From Albimonas sp963977235 (GTDB taxonomy: Bacteria; Pseudomonadota; Alphaproteobacteria; Rhodobacterales; Rhodobacteraceae), in contig NZ_CAXBOD010000017.1 of the NCBI RefSeq assembly GCF_963977235.1, forward strand, positions 1-64,000: a stretch of 64,000 nucleotides of DNA, written 5' to 3'. Shown here in pieces: positions 52,358-60,639 of the stretch (position 1 is its first letter; each line of letters begins with the position of its first letter). Position numbers and translations under genes: made by a program. A model generated the notes under the pieces. That model ran no database searches. It was not told the origin of the DNA and saw only the letters and a program-made list of their open reading frames with translations.

Positions 52358-53241
52358 CAGCGTTCCCAGAAATAGACGGTGGCGGGCTCCGGCTCCCAGA
52401 CCCTTGCAAGGTCTATGCCGGGCAGGCCGACGAGGGCGCGGTATTCCGAGCCGAAGGCGACGTAGCGGTCTGTCTCGGCCATCACCGCGGGCTTGCAGGC
52501 GACCGGGTCGCGCAGCACGCCGAAGCCGGACTTGGTCCCCACCACGAAGGTGTAGAAGCCGTCGAGGTCGGCCAGCGCGCCGTCGAGCGCCTCGCCCAGG
52601 TTGCGCCCCTCGGCGAGGCGGGCGGTGAGGTAGGCGGCGGCGACCTCGGAGTCGTTCTCGGTCTCGAAGCGGATCCCCTCGCGGATCAGCACCCGGCGCA
52701 GGTTGTTGTGGTTGGAGAGCGAGCCGTTGTGCACCAGGCACTGGTCGGCGCCGGTCGAGAACGGATGCGCGCCCAGCGTGGTCACCGCGCTTTCGGTCGC
52801 CATGCGGGTGTGGCCGATGCCGTGGCTGCCCGACATGGCGCGCAGCCCGAAGCGGGTCACCACGTCGGCGGGCAGGCCGGTCTCCTTGTAGACCTCCATC
52901 GCCTCGCCCGCGCTCATCACCCGCAGCGTCGGCGCGGCCTCGACCGCGCGGCGCAGGGCGGGCAGGTCGGCGGCGGCGAGCGTCAGCACCGCGTGGGTGT
53001 CCTTGACCGAGAGAGCCGCGTCATGCGCCTCGGCCAGCGCCTCGAGCGTGGCGCGATCCTTCGCGGGGGCGGCGGACTGCACGGTCAGGCGGGCGCGCCC
53101 CTCCTCGGCCGCGCCGTAGACCGCGATCCCTGCGCTGTCCGGGCCGCGGTCGGTCATCGTCACCAGCATGTCCGACAGCAGGCCGCCCAGCTCGGGCTCC
53201 AGCGTCCGGTCCTTCAGGAAGAGGCCGACGATTCCGCACAT
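52357..53241 (-). CDS. mgsA: N-methylglutamate synthase subunit A (class II glutamine amidotransferase)
   Basis: 294 residues. Cys2 of MCGIVGLF is the N-terminal nucleophile of class II amidotransferases. Further marks are DRGPDSAGIA, GHTRMATESAV and HNGSLSNHNNLRR. It releases methylamine from gamma-glutamylmethylamide and channels it to MgsC. First gene of the mgsABC-gmaS operon, with a candidate operator in the 124-bp gap upstream. Confidence 0.88.
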   Translation of the reverse strand: MCGIVGLFLKDRTLEPELGGLLSDMLVTMTDRGPDSAGIAVYGAAEEGRARLTVQSAAPAKDRATLEALAEAHDAALSVKDTHAVLTLAAADLPALRRAVEAAPTLRVMSAGEAMEVYKETGLPADVVTRFGLRAMSGSHGIGHTRMATESAVTTLGAHPFSTGADQCLVHNGSLSNHNNLRRVLIREGIRFETENDSEVAAAYLTARLAEGRNLGEALDGALADLDGFYTFVVGTKSGFGVLRDPVACKPAVMAETDRYVAFGSEYRALVGLPGIDLARVWEPEPATVYFWER

Positions 53242-53329
53242 CGCTCACGCTCCCGCAAATCCGAGGGGCTCACGCGCCCGCAAAATTCGGGGGCAAGCTA
53301 GCGAGCCCCTTGCGACTCGGCAAGATTTC

Positions 53330-53346
53330 AGGAAAGAAATTTTCCT
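53330..53346. promoter_or_regulatory. Candidate operator upstream of mgsA
   Basis: AGGAAA-GAAAT-TTTCCT, a perfect 6-bp inverted repeat in a locally AT-rich stretch between mgsA and the XRE-cupin gene. Such A/T-rich palindromes are common targets of XRE-cupin regulators. A related half-matching site is at 54038-54053. Confidence 0.55.
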
Positions 53347-53365
53347 AAGAGGCAAACCTGTCGCA

Positions 53366-54007
53366 TCACCCGCCCGCGCCGCGGTAGCAGATGATCGACA
53401 GGTAGCGCGCCGGCAGGGTCGTGAGGACCTCGGGCCCGTGCGGGGCGTCGGCCTCGAAATACAGGCTGTCGCCCGGCAGCATCTGGTAGAGGCGGTCGCG
53501 GTGACGGTATTCCAGCTCTCCCTCCAGCATGTAGAGGAACTCCATCCCCTCGTGCTGAAAGGTGGGGAACACGTCCGAGTCGTCGGTCAGCGTGATCAGA
53601 TAGGGTTCCACCACCACCCCGGCGGAGGCGTGATCGAGATGCCCCAGCAACGTGTACTGATGGCCCGAGCGGGTGCCGCGCCGCTCGACGTCGACGCCCT
53701 CGCCGGCGCGGACGTGCACGGCGCCGCGGGCCTCCTCGTAGCGGCGGAAGAAGGCGGTCAGGGGCACGCCCAGGCCCTTCGACAGCGCCTGCAGGGTGGC
53801 GAGGCTGGGGGAGATGTTGCCGTTCTCGATCTTCGAGAGCATCCCCAGCGACATGCCGGTGGCCGCGGCGAGGTCGGCCACGGTCACGCCCATGTTCTTG
53901 CGATAGGCGCGGACCTCGTGGCCGATGGCCTGCTCGAGGCTGTTCTCCAGCGCGTCGCGGGTCGCGTGGGGATCCTGTTTCAGTCCGCCGCGTGGGGTCT
54001 CGGTCAT
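53366..54007 (-). CDS. XRE-cupin transcriptional regulator of the methylamine genes
   Basis: 213 residues. An N-terminal Cro/C1 HTH (about 28-85; VTVADLAAATGMSLGMLSKIENG) is joined to a C-terminal cupin sensor domain (about 115-205; FPTFQHEGMEFLYMLEGELEYRH, then YQMLPGDSLYFEADAPHGPE). It sits between the divergent mgs/gmaS and mgd operons and is the obvious candidate to control both. PuuR-like relatives sense amines or amino acids through the cupin. It may be cotranscribed into mgsA or have its own start near 54007. Confidence 0.88.
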   Translation of the reverse strand: MTETPRGGLKQDPHATRDALENSLEQAIGHEVRAYRKNMGVTVADLAAATGMSLGMLSKIENGNISPSLATLQALSKGLGVPLTAFFRRYEEARGAVHVRAGEGVDVERRGTRSGHQYTLLGHLDHASAGVVVEPYLITLTDDSDVFPTFQHEGMEFLYMLEGELEYRHRDRLYQMLPGDSLYFEADAPHGPEVLTTLPARYLSIICYRGAGG

Positions 54008-54037
54008 GCTCGGGCCTCCGCTGCTGCTCCCCTCTGG

Positions 54038-54053
54038 GTAAGGTTTCTTTCGC
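54038..54053. promoter_or_regulatory. Second candidate operator, upstream of mgdA
   Basis: The minus strand reads GCGAAAGAAACCTTAC and shares GAAAGAAA with the palindrome at 53330. It lies between the regulator start and the mgdA start, where a common regulator of both directions would bind. Confidence 0.4.
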
Positions 54054-54099
54054 GCGGGTTGAAGGGGGCGCGTCGGCGCGCCGCCGCGGAGGGGGCCGC

Positions 54100-55350
54100 A
54101 TGAGCCGCTATTCCGCCCTTCGCCTGCTGCGCGAGGCCCTGCGCGGCAACGCCGGCTGGACGCCGGCCTGGCGCGAGCCCGAGCCCAAGCCCGCCTACGA
54201 CGTGGTGATCGTGGGCGGCGGGGGGCATGGGCTCGCCACCGCCCACTACCTGGCGCGCGAGCACGGCATCGCCAACGTGGCGGTGCTGGAGAAGGGCTAC
54301 GTCGGCTCGGGCAACGTGGGACGCAACACCACGATCGTGCGCTCCAACTACCTGCTCGAGGGGAACAATCCTTTCTACGAGCTGAGCATGAAGCTGTGGG
54401 AGGGGCTCGAGCGGGAGCTGAACTTCAACGCCATGGTCTCGCAGCGGGGCGTGATCAACCTGTTCCACACCGACGGCCAGCGCGACGCCTACCGGCGGCG
54501 GGGCAACGCCATGCGCCTGCACGGGGTGGACGCCGAGATCCTCGACGTGGCGACCCTGCGCAAGATGCTGCCGATGCTCGATTTCGACACGGCGCGGTTT
54601 CCGATCAAGGGCGGGCTGATGCAGCGTCGCGGCGGCACGGTGCGCCACGATGCTGTCGCCTGGGGGTTTGCGCGCGCCGCCTCGGCCCGCGGCGTCGACG
54701 TGATCCCCCATTGCGAGGTGACCGGCATCCGGCGCGAGGGCGAGCGCGCGGTGGAGCTTCAGACCACCCGCGGCACGATCCGCTGCGGGAAGCTGGCGCT
54801 GGCGACGGCCGGGCATTCCTCGGTCACCGCCGCGATGCTGGGGCTGAGGCTTCCGATCGAGAGCCACGTGCTGCAGGCCTTCGTCTCCGAGGGGCTGAAG
54901 CCCTTCGTCGACCACGTGGTGACCTTCGGGGCGGGGCATTTCTATGTCTCGCAGTCCGACAAGGGCGGGCTGGTCTTTGGCGGCGACATCGACGGCTGGA
55001 ACTCCTACGCCCAGCGAGGCGGGCTGGCGGCGGTGGAGGACGTGGTCGAGGCCGGCGTCGCGATGATCCCGGCGCTGAGCCGCGCGAGGGCGCTGCGCAG
55101 CTGGGGGGGCGTGATGGACATGTCCATGGACGGCTCCCCGATCATCGACCGGGTGCTGGACAACGTCTACCTCAACGCCGGCTGGTGCTATGGCGGGTTC
55201 AAGGCGACCCCGGCCTCGGGCCTCGCTTTCGCCCGCCTGATCGCCACCGACGCGCCCCACCCCACCGCCCGCGCCTTCCGCCTGGACCGCTTCGCCTCCG
55301 GCGCGGTGCTGGACGAGAAGGGCGTGGGCGCCCAGCCGAACCTGCATTGA
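54100..55350 (+). CDS. mgdA: N-methylglutamate dehydrogenase subunit A (SoxB-like FAD protein)
   Basis: 416 residues, homologous to sarcosine oxidase beta. The FAD motif VIVGGGGHGLATAHYLA is at about 30-46, followed by GYVGSGNVGRNTTIVRSNY, the flavin-site segment of this group, and a C-terminal GWCYGGFKATPASG. It oxidises the N-methyl group of N-methylglutamate, leading to glutamate and formaldehyde. A start with GGAGGGGG upstream is clear. A true sarcosine oxidase is the alternative, but adjacency to gmaS/mgsABC decides for NMG dehydrogenase. Confidence 0.88.
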   Translation: MSRYSALRLLREALRGNAGWTPAWREPEPKPAYDVVIVGGGGHGLATAHYLAREHGIANVAVLEKGYVGSGNVGRNTTIVRSNYLLEGNNPFYELSMKLWEGLERELNFNAMVSQRGVINLFHTDGQRDAYRRRGNAMRLHGVDAEILDVATLRKMLPMLDFDTARFPIKGGLMQRRGGTVRHDAVAWGFARAASARGVDVIPHCEVTGIRREGERAVELQTTRGTIRCGKLALATAGHSSVTAAMLGLRLPIESHVLQAFVSEGLKPFVDHVVTFGAGHFYVSQSDKGGLVFGGDIDGWNSYAQRGGLAAVEDVVEAGVAMIPALSRARALRSWGGVMDMSMDGSPIIDRVLDNVYLNAGWCYGGFKATPASGLAFARLIATDAPHPTARAFRLDRFASGAVLDEKGVGAQPNLH

Positions 55351-55357
55351 GGGCGCC

Positions 55358-55624
55358 ATGGCCAGCCTGATCGACTGTCCCCACTGCGGCCTTCGCCCGC
55401 GCGAGGAATTCTCGGTGCGCGGCGACGCCTCCGTGACCCGCCCCGACCCCGAGGCGGGGGCGGAGGCCTGGCACGACTACCTGCACCTGCGGACCAACCC
55501 CCGCGGCCGCCATGCCGAGCACTGGCGCCACTCCGGCGGCTGCCGGCGCTGGCTGGTGGTCGAGCGGGACACGATCACGCACGCGGTCCTCGCCGTGCGC
55601 GACGCGCAGGAGGCCGCGGAATGA
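55358..55624 (+). CDS. mgdB: N-methylglutamate dehydrogenase subunit B (SoxD-like zinc protein)
   Basis: 88 residues, like sarcosine oxidase delta. The zinc ligands include Cys7 and Cys10 (CPHCGLRP), with further His/Cys in HWRHSGGCRRW. A small structural subunit of the heterotetramer. The ATGA overlap with mgdC shows coupling; it starts 7 bp after mgdA. Confidence 0.88.
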   Translation: MASLIDCPHCGLRPREEFSVRGDASVTRPDPEAGAEAWHDYLHLRTNPRGRHAEHWRHSGGCRRWLVVERDTITHAVLAVRDAQEAAE

Positions 55625-58600
55625 GCGGCCGCCGCCTGCCCGTCGCCGCCCGCATCGACCGCGGCCGCCCGATCCGCTTCCGCTTCGACGGGCGCGCGTA
55701 TCAGGGCTTTGCGGGCGACACGCTCGCCTCGGCCCTGATCGCCTCGGGCGTCGAGATCTTCGGGCGCAGCTTCAAGTATCACCGCCCGCGCGGGGTGCTG
55801 GCGGCGGGCTCGGCCGAGCCCAATGCGCTGGTCACCGTGGGGACTGGCGGACGGCGGGAGCCCAACGTCCGCGCCACCATGCTGGAGATCCACGAGGGGC
55901 TGGAGGCGCGCAGCCAGAACGCCTGGCCCTCGCGCCGCCTGGACATCGGGGCGCTGAACGGTCTGCTCTCGCCGCTGATGGGGGCGGGGTTCTACTACAA
56001 GACCTTCATGTGGCCCCCCAAGGCGTGGGAGCGGGTCTACGAGCCGCTGATCCGCCGCGCCGCGGGGCTCGGCCGGGCGGCGACCGAGCCGGACCCCGAC
56101 CGCTACGAGAAGACCTGGGCGCATTGCGACCTGCTGGTGATCGGGGCCGGGCCGGCGGGGCTCGCCGCAGCCCTCACCGCCGCGCGCGCCGGGGCTCGGG
56201 TGATCCTGGCCGACGAGGGCGCGGCGCCCGGCGGCTGGCTGCTGGACGACGGCGGCGACGCCTCCGCCGCGCTGCGCGAGGAGATGCTGGAGGAACTCGC
56301 CGCCGCCCCCGGGGTCCGCATCCTGCCCCGCACGACCGTGTTTGGCTGGTACGACGACAACGTCTTCGGCGCGCTGGAGCGGGTGGGAAAGCACCTCCCC
56401 CCCGACCCCGACCGCCCGGCCGAGCGTCTGTGGCGCATCGCGGCGCGCGCGGCGGTGCTCGCCTCGGGCGCCGAGGAGCGGCCGCTGGTCTTCGCGGGAA
56501 ACGACCTGCCGGGGGTTGCGATGGCCTCGGGCGTCCGCCGCCGGCTGGTGGCGCAGGCCGTCGCGCCGGGCCGCCGGGTGGCGGTGGTGACCAATGGCGA
56601 GGCCGGCTACTCGCTGGCCGCCGCGCTGGAATCGCGCGAGGTGGAGGTCGCCGCCATCGTCGACTGCTCGGCCGCCGGGGCGGGCGGGACGGCGGACCGC
56701 TACGCGCCCACCCCCAACAACTGGCGCGGGGGCCGGGCGCAGGACTGGCGCGGAACCGCCCGGATCCTGCGCGGCCGGCCGGTGCGCGCCGTGGGCCTGC
56801 GCGGGGTCGAGGCGCTGGAGGTCGAGCGCCCGGACGGCAGCCTGCGCCGTCTGTCGGTCGACGCGGTGGCGATGTCGGGGGGCTGGAGCCCCAACGCCCA
56901 GCTCGCCTGCCATCGCGGCGCCCGGCCCGAGTGGTCCGAGGCGCGCCAGGCGTTCCTGCCGCCGCTCGATCAGCCGGGCCTGCGGGTGGCCGGCGGGGCG
57001 GCTGGCCTGCTCGGGCGCGGCGCCTGTCTGGGCGACGGCGCCCGGCAGGCGGCGGCGGCCCTGGCGGCGATCGGCCTCGACGCCCGACCCGCCTTCCCCC
57101 CCGCGCCCGAGGACGCGCCGCCCCCCCGCGCGCTGGGGGCCTTGGGCCCGGCCGCGGGCAGGCCGCGGGGCAAGCGCTTCGTCGACTTCCAGAACGACGT
57201 CGGCGTCGAGGACCTGGCCCTGGCGAGGCGCGAGGGCTACGCCCACCCCGAGCTTGCCAAGCGCTACACCACCTCTGGCATGGCGACCGACCAGGGGCGG
57301 ATGGGCGCGGTGAACGCCGCCGTGATCCTGGCCGAGCAGCAGGGCCTGTCCCCCGGCGCCGTGCCGCTGACCACGCAGCGGCCGTTCGTCTCGCCGGTCT
57401 CCTTCGGGGCGCTGGCGGGCGCGGCGCGGGGGGCGGGGTTCCGGCCGGTGCGCCGCTCGCCCCTGCACGCCTGGTCCGCGGCCCGCGGCGCCGTCTTCGT
57501 CGAGACCGGCGCCTGGCTGCGCCCCGCCTGGTTTCCCCGACCCGGCGAGGCCGACTGGGCGACCGCCGTGGCGCGCGAGGCGCGCACGGTGCGCATGGCC
57601 GCGGGCCTGTGCGACGTCTCGTTCCTGGGCAAGATCGAGCTGACCGGGGCGGACGTCCCGGCCTTCCTCAACCGCGTCTACCTCAACGGCATGGCGAAGC
57701 TGCCGGTGGGGCGGGCCCGCTATGGGGTGATGCTGCGCGAGGACGGGTTCGTGATGGACGACGGGACCGTGGCGCGGCTGGCCGAGGACCGCTGGGTCCT
57801 GACCACCACCACCGCCAAGGCCGAGGAGGCGATGGCCCATCTGGAGTTCTGCGCTCAGGTGCTGTGGCCGGATCTCGACGTGCGCCTCGCCTCGGTCTCC
57901 GACGCCTGGGCGCAGATGGCGCTGGCCGGGCCCAAGGCGCGCGCGATCCTCGGCCGCGTGGTCGCGGGCGACCTCTGCGACGACGCCGTCCCATTCATGG
58001 CCGCGCGCGAGGTCGCGCTGCGCGGCGCCCCGGGGGTGACGGCGCGCCTGTTCCGGATCTCGTTCTCCGGCGAGCTCGCCTATGAGCTTGCGGTCCCCGC
58101 CGACCTCGGCCCTGCCGTCGCCGAGGCGATCGTGCAGGCCGGGCAGGGCGAGGGGATCTGCTGCTACGGCGCGGAGACGCTGGCGGTCCTGCGCATCGAG
58201 AAGGGCCATGTCACCCACGCCGAGATCGACGGGCGGGTGACCGCCGACGACCTCGGGATGGGGCGGATGGTTCCCGGGGCGAAGGCGGACTTCATCGGCC
58301 GCGCGATGATCGGCCGTCCGGCGCTGACCGCGCCGGGTCGCCTGCAGCTCTGCGGCCTCGTCGCGCAGGACCCCGCGCAGGCGTTCCGCGCCGGCGCCCA
58401 GGTGCTGGCCGAGGGCGCGGCGCCGAGCCTCGAGGGGGCGCAGGGCCATGTCTCCTCGACCGCCTGGTCCCCGCACCTCGGCCGGACGCTGGGGCTGGCG
58501 CTGATCCGCGACGCCCGCGCGCGCCATGGCGAGGCCGTGCAGGTCTGGGACGGGCTCCGCTCCGAGACCTGCGCCGCGCGCATCGTGCCGCCCGTGCATT

Positions 58601-58632
58601 TCGACCCCGAGAACCGGAGGCTGCATGGCTGA
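55621..58632 (+). CDS. mgdC: N-methylglutamate dehydrogenase subunit C (SoxA-like)
   Basis: 1003 residues, as in sarcosine oxidase alpha. The N-terminal 2Fe-2S-ferredoxin-like domain (about 15-100; FGRSFKYHRPRG) lacks cluster Cys, as in SoxA. An NAD/FAD-binding disulfide-oxidoreductase-like domain follows (about 172-; VIGAGPAGLAAALTAARAG), and the C-terminal GcvT/tetrahydrofolate domain covers about 630-1000 (LCDVSFLGKIELTGAD, then ISFSGELAYELAVP). The folate domain would accept the one-carbon unit, so formaldehyde can be passed on as methylene-THF. The stop overlaps mgdD by 8 bp. Confidence 0.9.
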   Translation: MSGRRLPVAARIDRGRPIRFRFDGRAYQGFAGDTLASALIASGVEIFGRSFKYHRPRGVLAAGSAEPNALVTVGTGGRREPNVRATMLEIHEGLEARSQNAWPSRRLDIGALNGLLSPLMGAGFYYKTFMWPPKAWERVYEPLIRRAAGLGRAATEPDPDRYEKTWAHCDLLVIGAGPAGLAAALTAARAGARVILADEGAAPGGWLLDDGGDASAALREEMLEELAAAPGVRILPRTTVFGWYDDNVFGALERVGKHLPPDPDRPAERLWRIAARAAVLASGAEERPLVFAGNDLPGVAMASGVRRRLVAQAVAPGRRVAVVTNGEAGYSLAAALESREVEVAAIVDCSAAGAGGTADRYAPTPNNWRGGRAQDWRGTARILRGRPVRAVGLRGVEALEVERPDGSLRRLSVDAVAMSGGWSPNAQLACHRGARPEWSEARQAFLPPLDQPGLRVAGGAAGLLGRGACLGDGARQAAAALAAIGLDARPAFPPAPEDAPPPRALGALGPAAGRPRGKRFVDFQNDVGVEDLALARREGYAHPELAKRYTTSGMATDQGRMGAVNAAVILAEQQGLSPGAVPLTTQRPFVSPVSFGALAGAARGAGFRPVRRSPLHAWSAARGAVFVETGAWLRPAWFPRPGEADWATAVAREARTVRMAAGLCDVSFLGKIELTGADVPAFLNRVYLNGMAKLPVGRARYGVMLREDGFVMDDGTVARLAEDRWVLTTTTAKAEEAMAHLEFCAQVLWPDLDVRLASVSDAWAQMALAGPKARAILGRVVAGDLCDDAVPFMAAREVALRGAPGVTARLFRISFSGELAYELAVPADLGPAVAEAIVQAGQGEGICCYGAETLAVLRIEKGHVTHAEIDGRVTADDLGMGRMVPGAKADFIGRAMIGRPALTAPGRLQLCGLVAQDPAQAFRAGAQVLAEGAAPSLEGAQGHVSSTAWSPHLGRTLGLALIRDARARHGEAVQVWDGLRSETCAARIVPPVHFDPENRRLHG

Positions 58633-59179
58633 GCCCGCCCCCCTCCTCTCCCCCACGCCCGCGCTCGCGGGCGCGGCCTCGGGCCGCTTCGGCGCCGGCC
58701 GCGGCGCCCCCGCGGCGGTCACCATCGAGGCGCTGGCGGACCTGCCGATGACCGAGGTGATCGCGGCCCGGGGCGAGGACGTCGTGGCGCTGCTGGCCGG
58801 CCGGGTCCCGCCGGCGGCGCTTCGCACCCTCGGCCCGGGGCGGCGTCTGGCGCTGGGCGCGGCGCCCGCGGCGCTGGCCGACCTCGCGCCGCGCGCAAGC
58901 GCGGTCGACCAGTCGGGCGGTCGCGGGCGGATCGAGGTCCGGGGGCCGGAGGCCGAGACCCTGCTCGCCCGCGGCGTCGGCGCGGACCTGCATGGCGCGC
59001 GCTTCGCCCAGGGGACCTCTGCGCCGATGCTGTTCGGCCGCATCGGGATCGTGCTGACGCGCAGCGGCGCGCAGCGGTGGGAGATCCTGGTCCCGCGCAG
59101 CTACGCGCTGGCGCTGTGGGAGCATCTGGTCGAGGCCGGCCGCTCGCTGGGGATCGAGGCCCGCGGGCCGGGGGGCTGA
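58625..59179 (+). CDS. mgdD: N-methylglutamate dehydrogenase subunit D (SoxG-like)
   Basis: 184 residues, related to sarcosine oxidase gamma, a GcvT-like fold without its own catalytic site that packs against the alpha subunit. Features include VDQSGGRGRIEVRGPEAETLL and FGRIGIVLTRSG. Last gene of mgdABCD. The start ATG lies within the end of mgdC. Downstream is a 136-bp gap with a palindromic repeat. Confidence 0.85.
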   Translation: MAEPAPLLSPTPALAGAASGRFGAGRGAPAAVTIEALADLPMTEVIAARGEDVVALLAGRVPPAALRTLGPGRRLALGAAPAALADLAPRASAVDQSGGRGRIEVRGPEAETLLARGVGADLHGARFAQGTSAPMLFGRIGIVLTRSGAQRWEILVPRSYALALWEHLVEAGRSLGIEARGPGG

Positions 59180-59222
59180 GGGCGCGCCCGGGCGCCGGCG
59201 GGCCTGTGGCGGGCCGCGCGAG

Positions 59223-59243
59223 GCCCCGGGTCAGGCCCGGGGC
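59223..59243 (-). repeat. Dispersed 21-bp palindrome, copy F
   Basis: GCCCCGGG-TCAGG-CCCGGGGC, the reverse complement of copy B, between the convergent mgdD and hemophore-like genes. Confidence 0.85.
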
Positions 59244-59315
59244 GCGGCGCGCGAGCCCTCGCCCCGGAGGCCCTCGCCCCGGAGGCGCGGCGGCACGGGT
59301 CCGCCGGGCAGGCGC

Positions 59316-60287
59316 TCAGCTGAACAGGAAGTCCGAGGCCGACAGGTCGTCGAGGTCGGTGTCGACCAGCTTCACCCACCCCTCGTCGGTGTTGAGGATC
59401 ACGTGGTCGCCCTTCTGGCGGGCGTCCTCCATCAGCGCGTCAAAGCCCGCGTAGTCGTCCGCGTCGAACACCGCCTTGTCCTTGCCGAGGGTGAAATCCT
59501 TCACGATCTCCTTGTCGTAGCCCTTGGAGGTGAAGTCGAAACGGTCCTTGCCCGGCCCGCCGACCAGCACGTCCTTGCCCGCGCCGCCCGACAGCCAGTC
59601 CGCGCCCTTGCCGCCGAAGAGCTTGTCGTTCCCCTGGCCGCCGTCGAGCGTGTCGGCGCCGCCGCCGCCCTTGAGCACGTCGTCGCCCTGGCCGCCAGAC
59701 AGCTTGTCCTTGCCGCCGCCGCCCTTGAGGACGTCGTCGCCCTTGCCGCCCGAAAGCACGTCGGCGCCGCCGCCGCCCTTGAGCACGTCGTTCTTGTTCC
59801 CGCCGGCGAAGACGTCGCGCCCGCCGCCGCCGATGAACTTGATCTTCTGGCTCCAGATCTCGTCGCGCAGGGCCGAGGTCGCCTCGCCGTCGCCGTCCTC
59901 GTCAAAGCCCATCAGGTCCACGAGGATGGCGCGGGCGAGATCCTCGTCCTTGATGGTCTTGCCGAAGCTCACCTCGAAGTCGGTCCGCGACAGCGACAGC
60001 GCGCCCGAGTCCGCGTCCTGCGCGGCGCCGTAGCCGAAGCTGACCGCGTCCATCGTGCCGCCCAGCCGGTGGGTGGTGATGTCGTAGCTGAGGTCGCCCT
60101 CGACCATGAAGGCCTGGTCGCGGGCGTTGGCCTGGTCGGTGATCGCCGATTCGGCGCCGGCGTAGTCGCCCTCGGAGTCGTCCGAGAAGGTCCCGAAGCC
60201 CATCAGGGCGAAGTCCTTGTCGAAGGCGTCGAGATAGGTCTCGAAGTTCGTCTCGGAGTTGGTCCGCGAAGTGATCTTGACGGTCAT
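59316..60287 (-). CDS. HasA-like hemophore domain fused to RTX calcium-binding repeats
   Basis: 323 residues. Residues 1-150 align by eye to HasA hemophores: FMVEGDLSYDITTH matches the AFIAGGDLHYTL loop and puts Tyr68 at the haem-ligand Tyr75 position, with His73 in place of its partner His83. DFEVSFG and LVDLMGFDEDGD match later HasA motifs. The second ligand His32 is absent. Residues about 153-247 are RTX nonapeptides (GGxGxDxLx), and the C-terminal DLDDLSASDFLFS looks like a type I secretion signal. No N-terminal signal peptide. Probably secreted and haem-binding. It is divergent from a TonB receptor. HasDEF-type exporter genes are not in the window. Confidence 0.75.
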   Translation of the reverse strand: MTVKITSRTNSETNFETYLDAFDKDFALMGFGTFSDDSEGDYAGAESAITDQANARDQAFMVEGDLSYDITTHRLGGTMDAVSFGYGAAQDADSGALSLSRTDFEVSFGKTIKDEDLARAILVDLMGFDEDGDGEATSALRDEIWSQKIKFIGGGGRDVFAGGNKNDVLKGGGGADVLSGGKGDDVLKGGGGKDKLSGGQGDDVLKGGGGADTLDGGQGNDKLFGGKGADWLSGGAGKDVLVGGPGKDRFDFTSKGYDKEIVKDFTLGKDKAVFDADDYAGFDALMEDARQKGDHVILNTDEGWVKLVDTDLDDLSASDFLFS

Positions 60288-60639
60288 GGAGCCTCCGGCG
60301 CCCGCGCGCGGCGGGCGGCGTTCAATCGAGGGCCGGACGGGGTTCGCCACGGACGCTCGGGGGGGAATCGGGAAGCTGGGGTGACCGGAGGAGGGGGCGC
60401 GCGTCCTGGCGGACGCGGCGGCCGTGTCCGGCGCCTGGCGATGCCCGGAACCTCGGATAACCGACGATTGAAGTCAAGAATGCGCAGGGCCCGGTTGAAA
60501 CCCATGTGAAAGGGTCGGATAAGGGGGCCGCGAGCCGATGGACGGCTCGTCGATCCACCCATCCGGGGGCGACGCTGCGGGCCGGACCGGCGCCGCGGAG
60601 CCTTGCCGGAAAGGCAGACGCTGCGAGCCGGGTGGAGCG
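60288..60639. promoter_or_regulatory. 352-bp divergent promoter region of the haem locus
   Basis: Between the hemophore-like and receptor genes. The 60460-60525 part is less GC-rich than the rest. One good sigma-70-type promoter toward the receptor is visible (60495-60523). No confident Fur, Irr or RirA box is recognisable by eye. Confidence 0.6.
60495..60523 (+). promoter_or_regulatory. Candidate promoter of the TonB-dependent receptor
   Basis: TTGAAA (60495-60500), 17-bp spacer, GATAAG (60518-60523). Position about 115 bp before the receptor ATG leaves a long leader. Confidence 0.5.

Noticed and set aside
54100..59179. Heterotetrameric sarcosine oxidase soxBDAG
   Set aside because: The subunit order and domains match sarcosine oxidase, but no glycine-betaine or dimethylglycine gene is nearby while the N-methylglutamate synthase and GmaS genes are. 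N-methylglutamate dehydrogenase is preferred.
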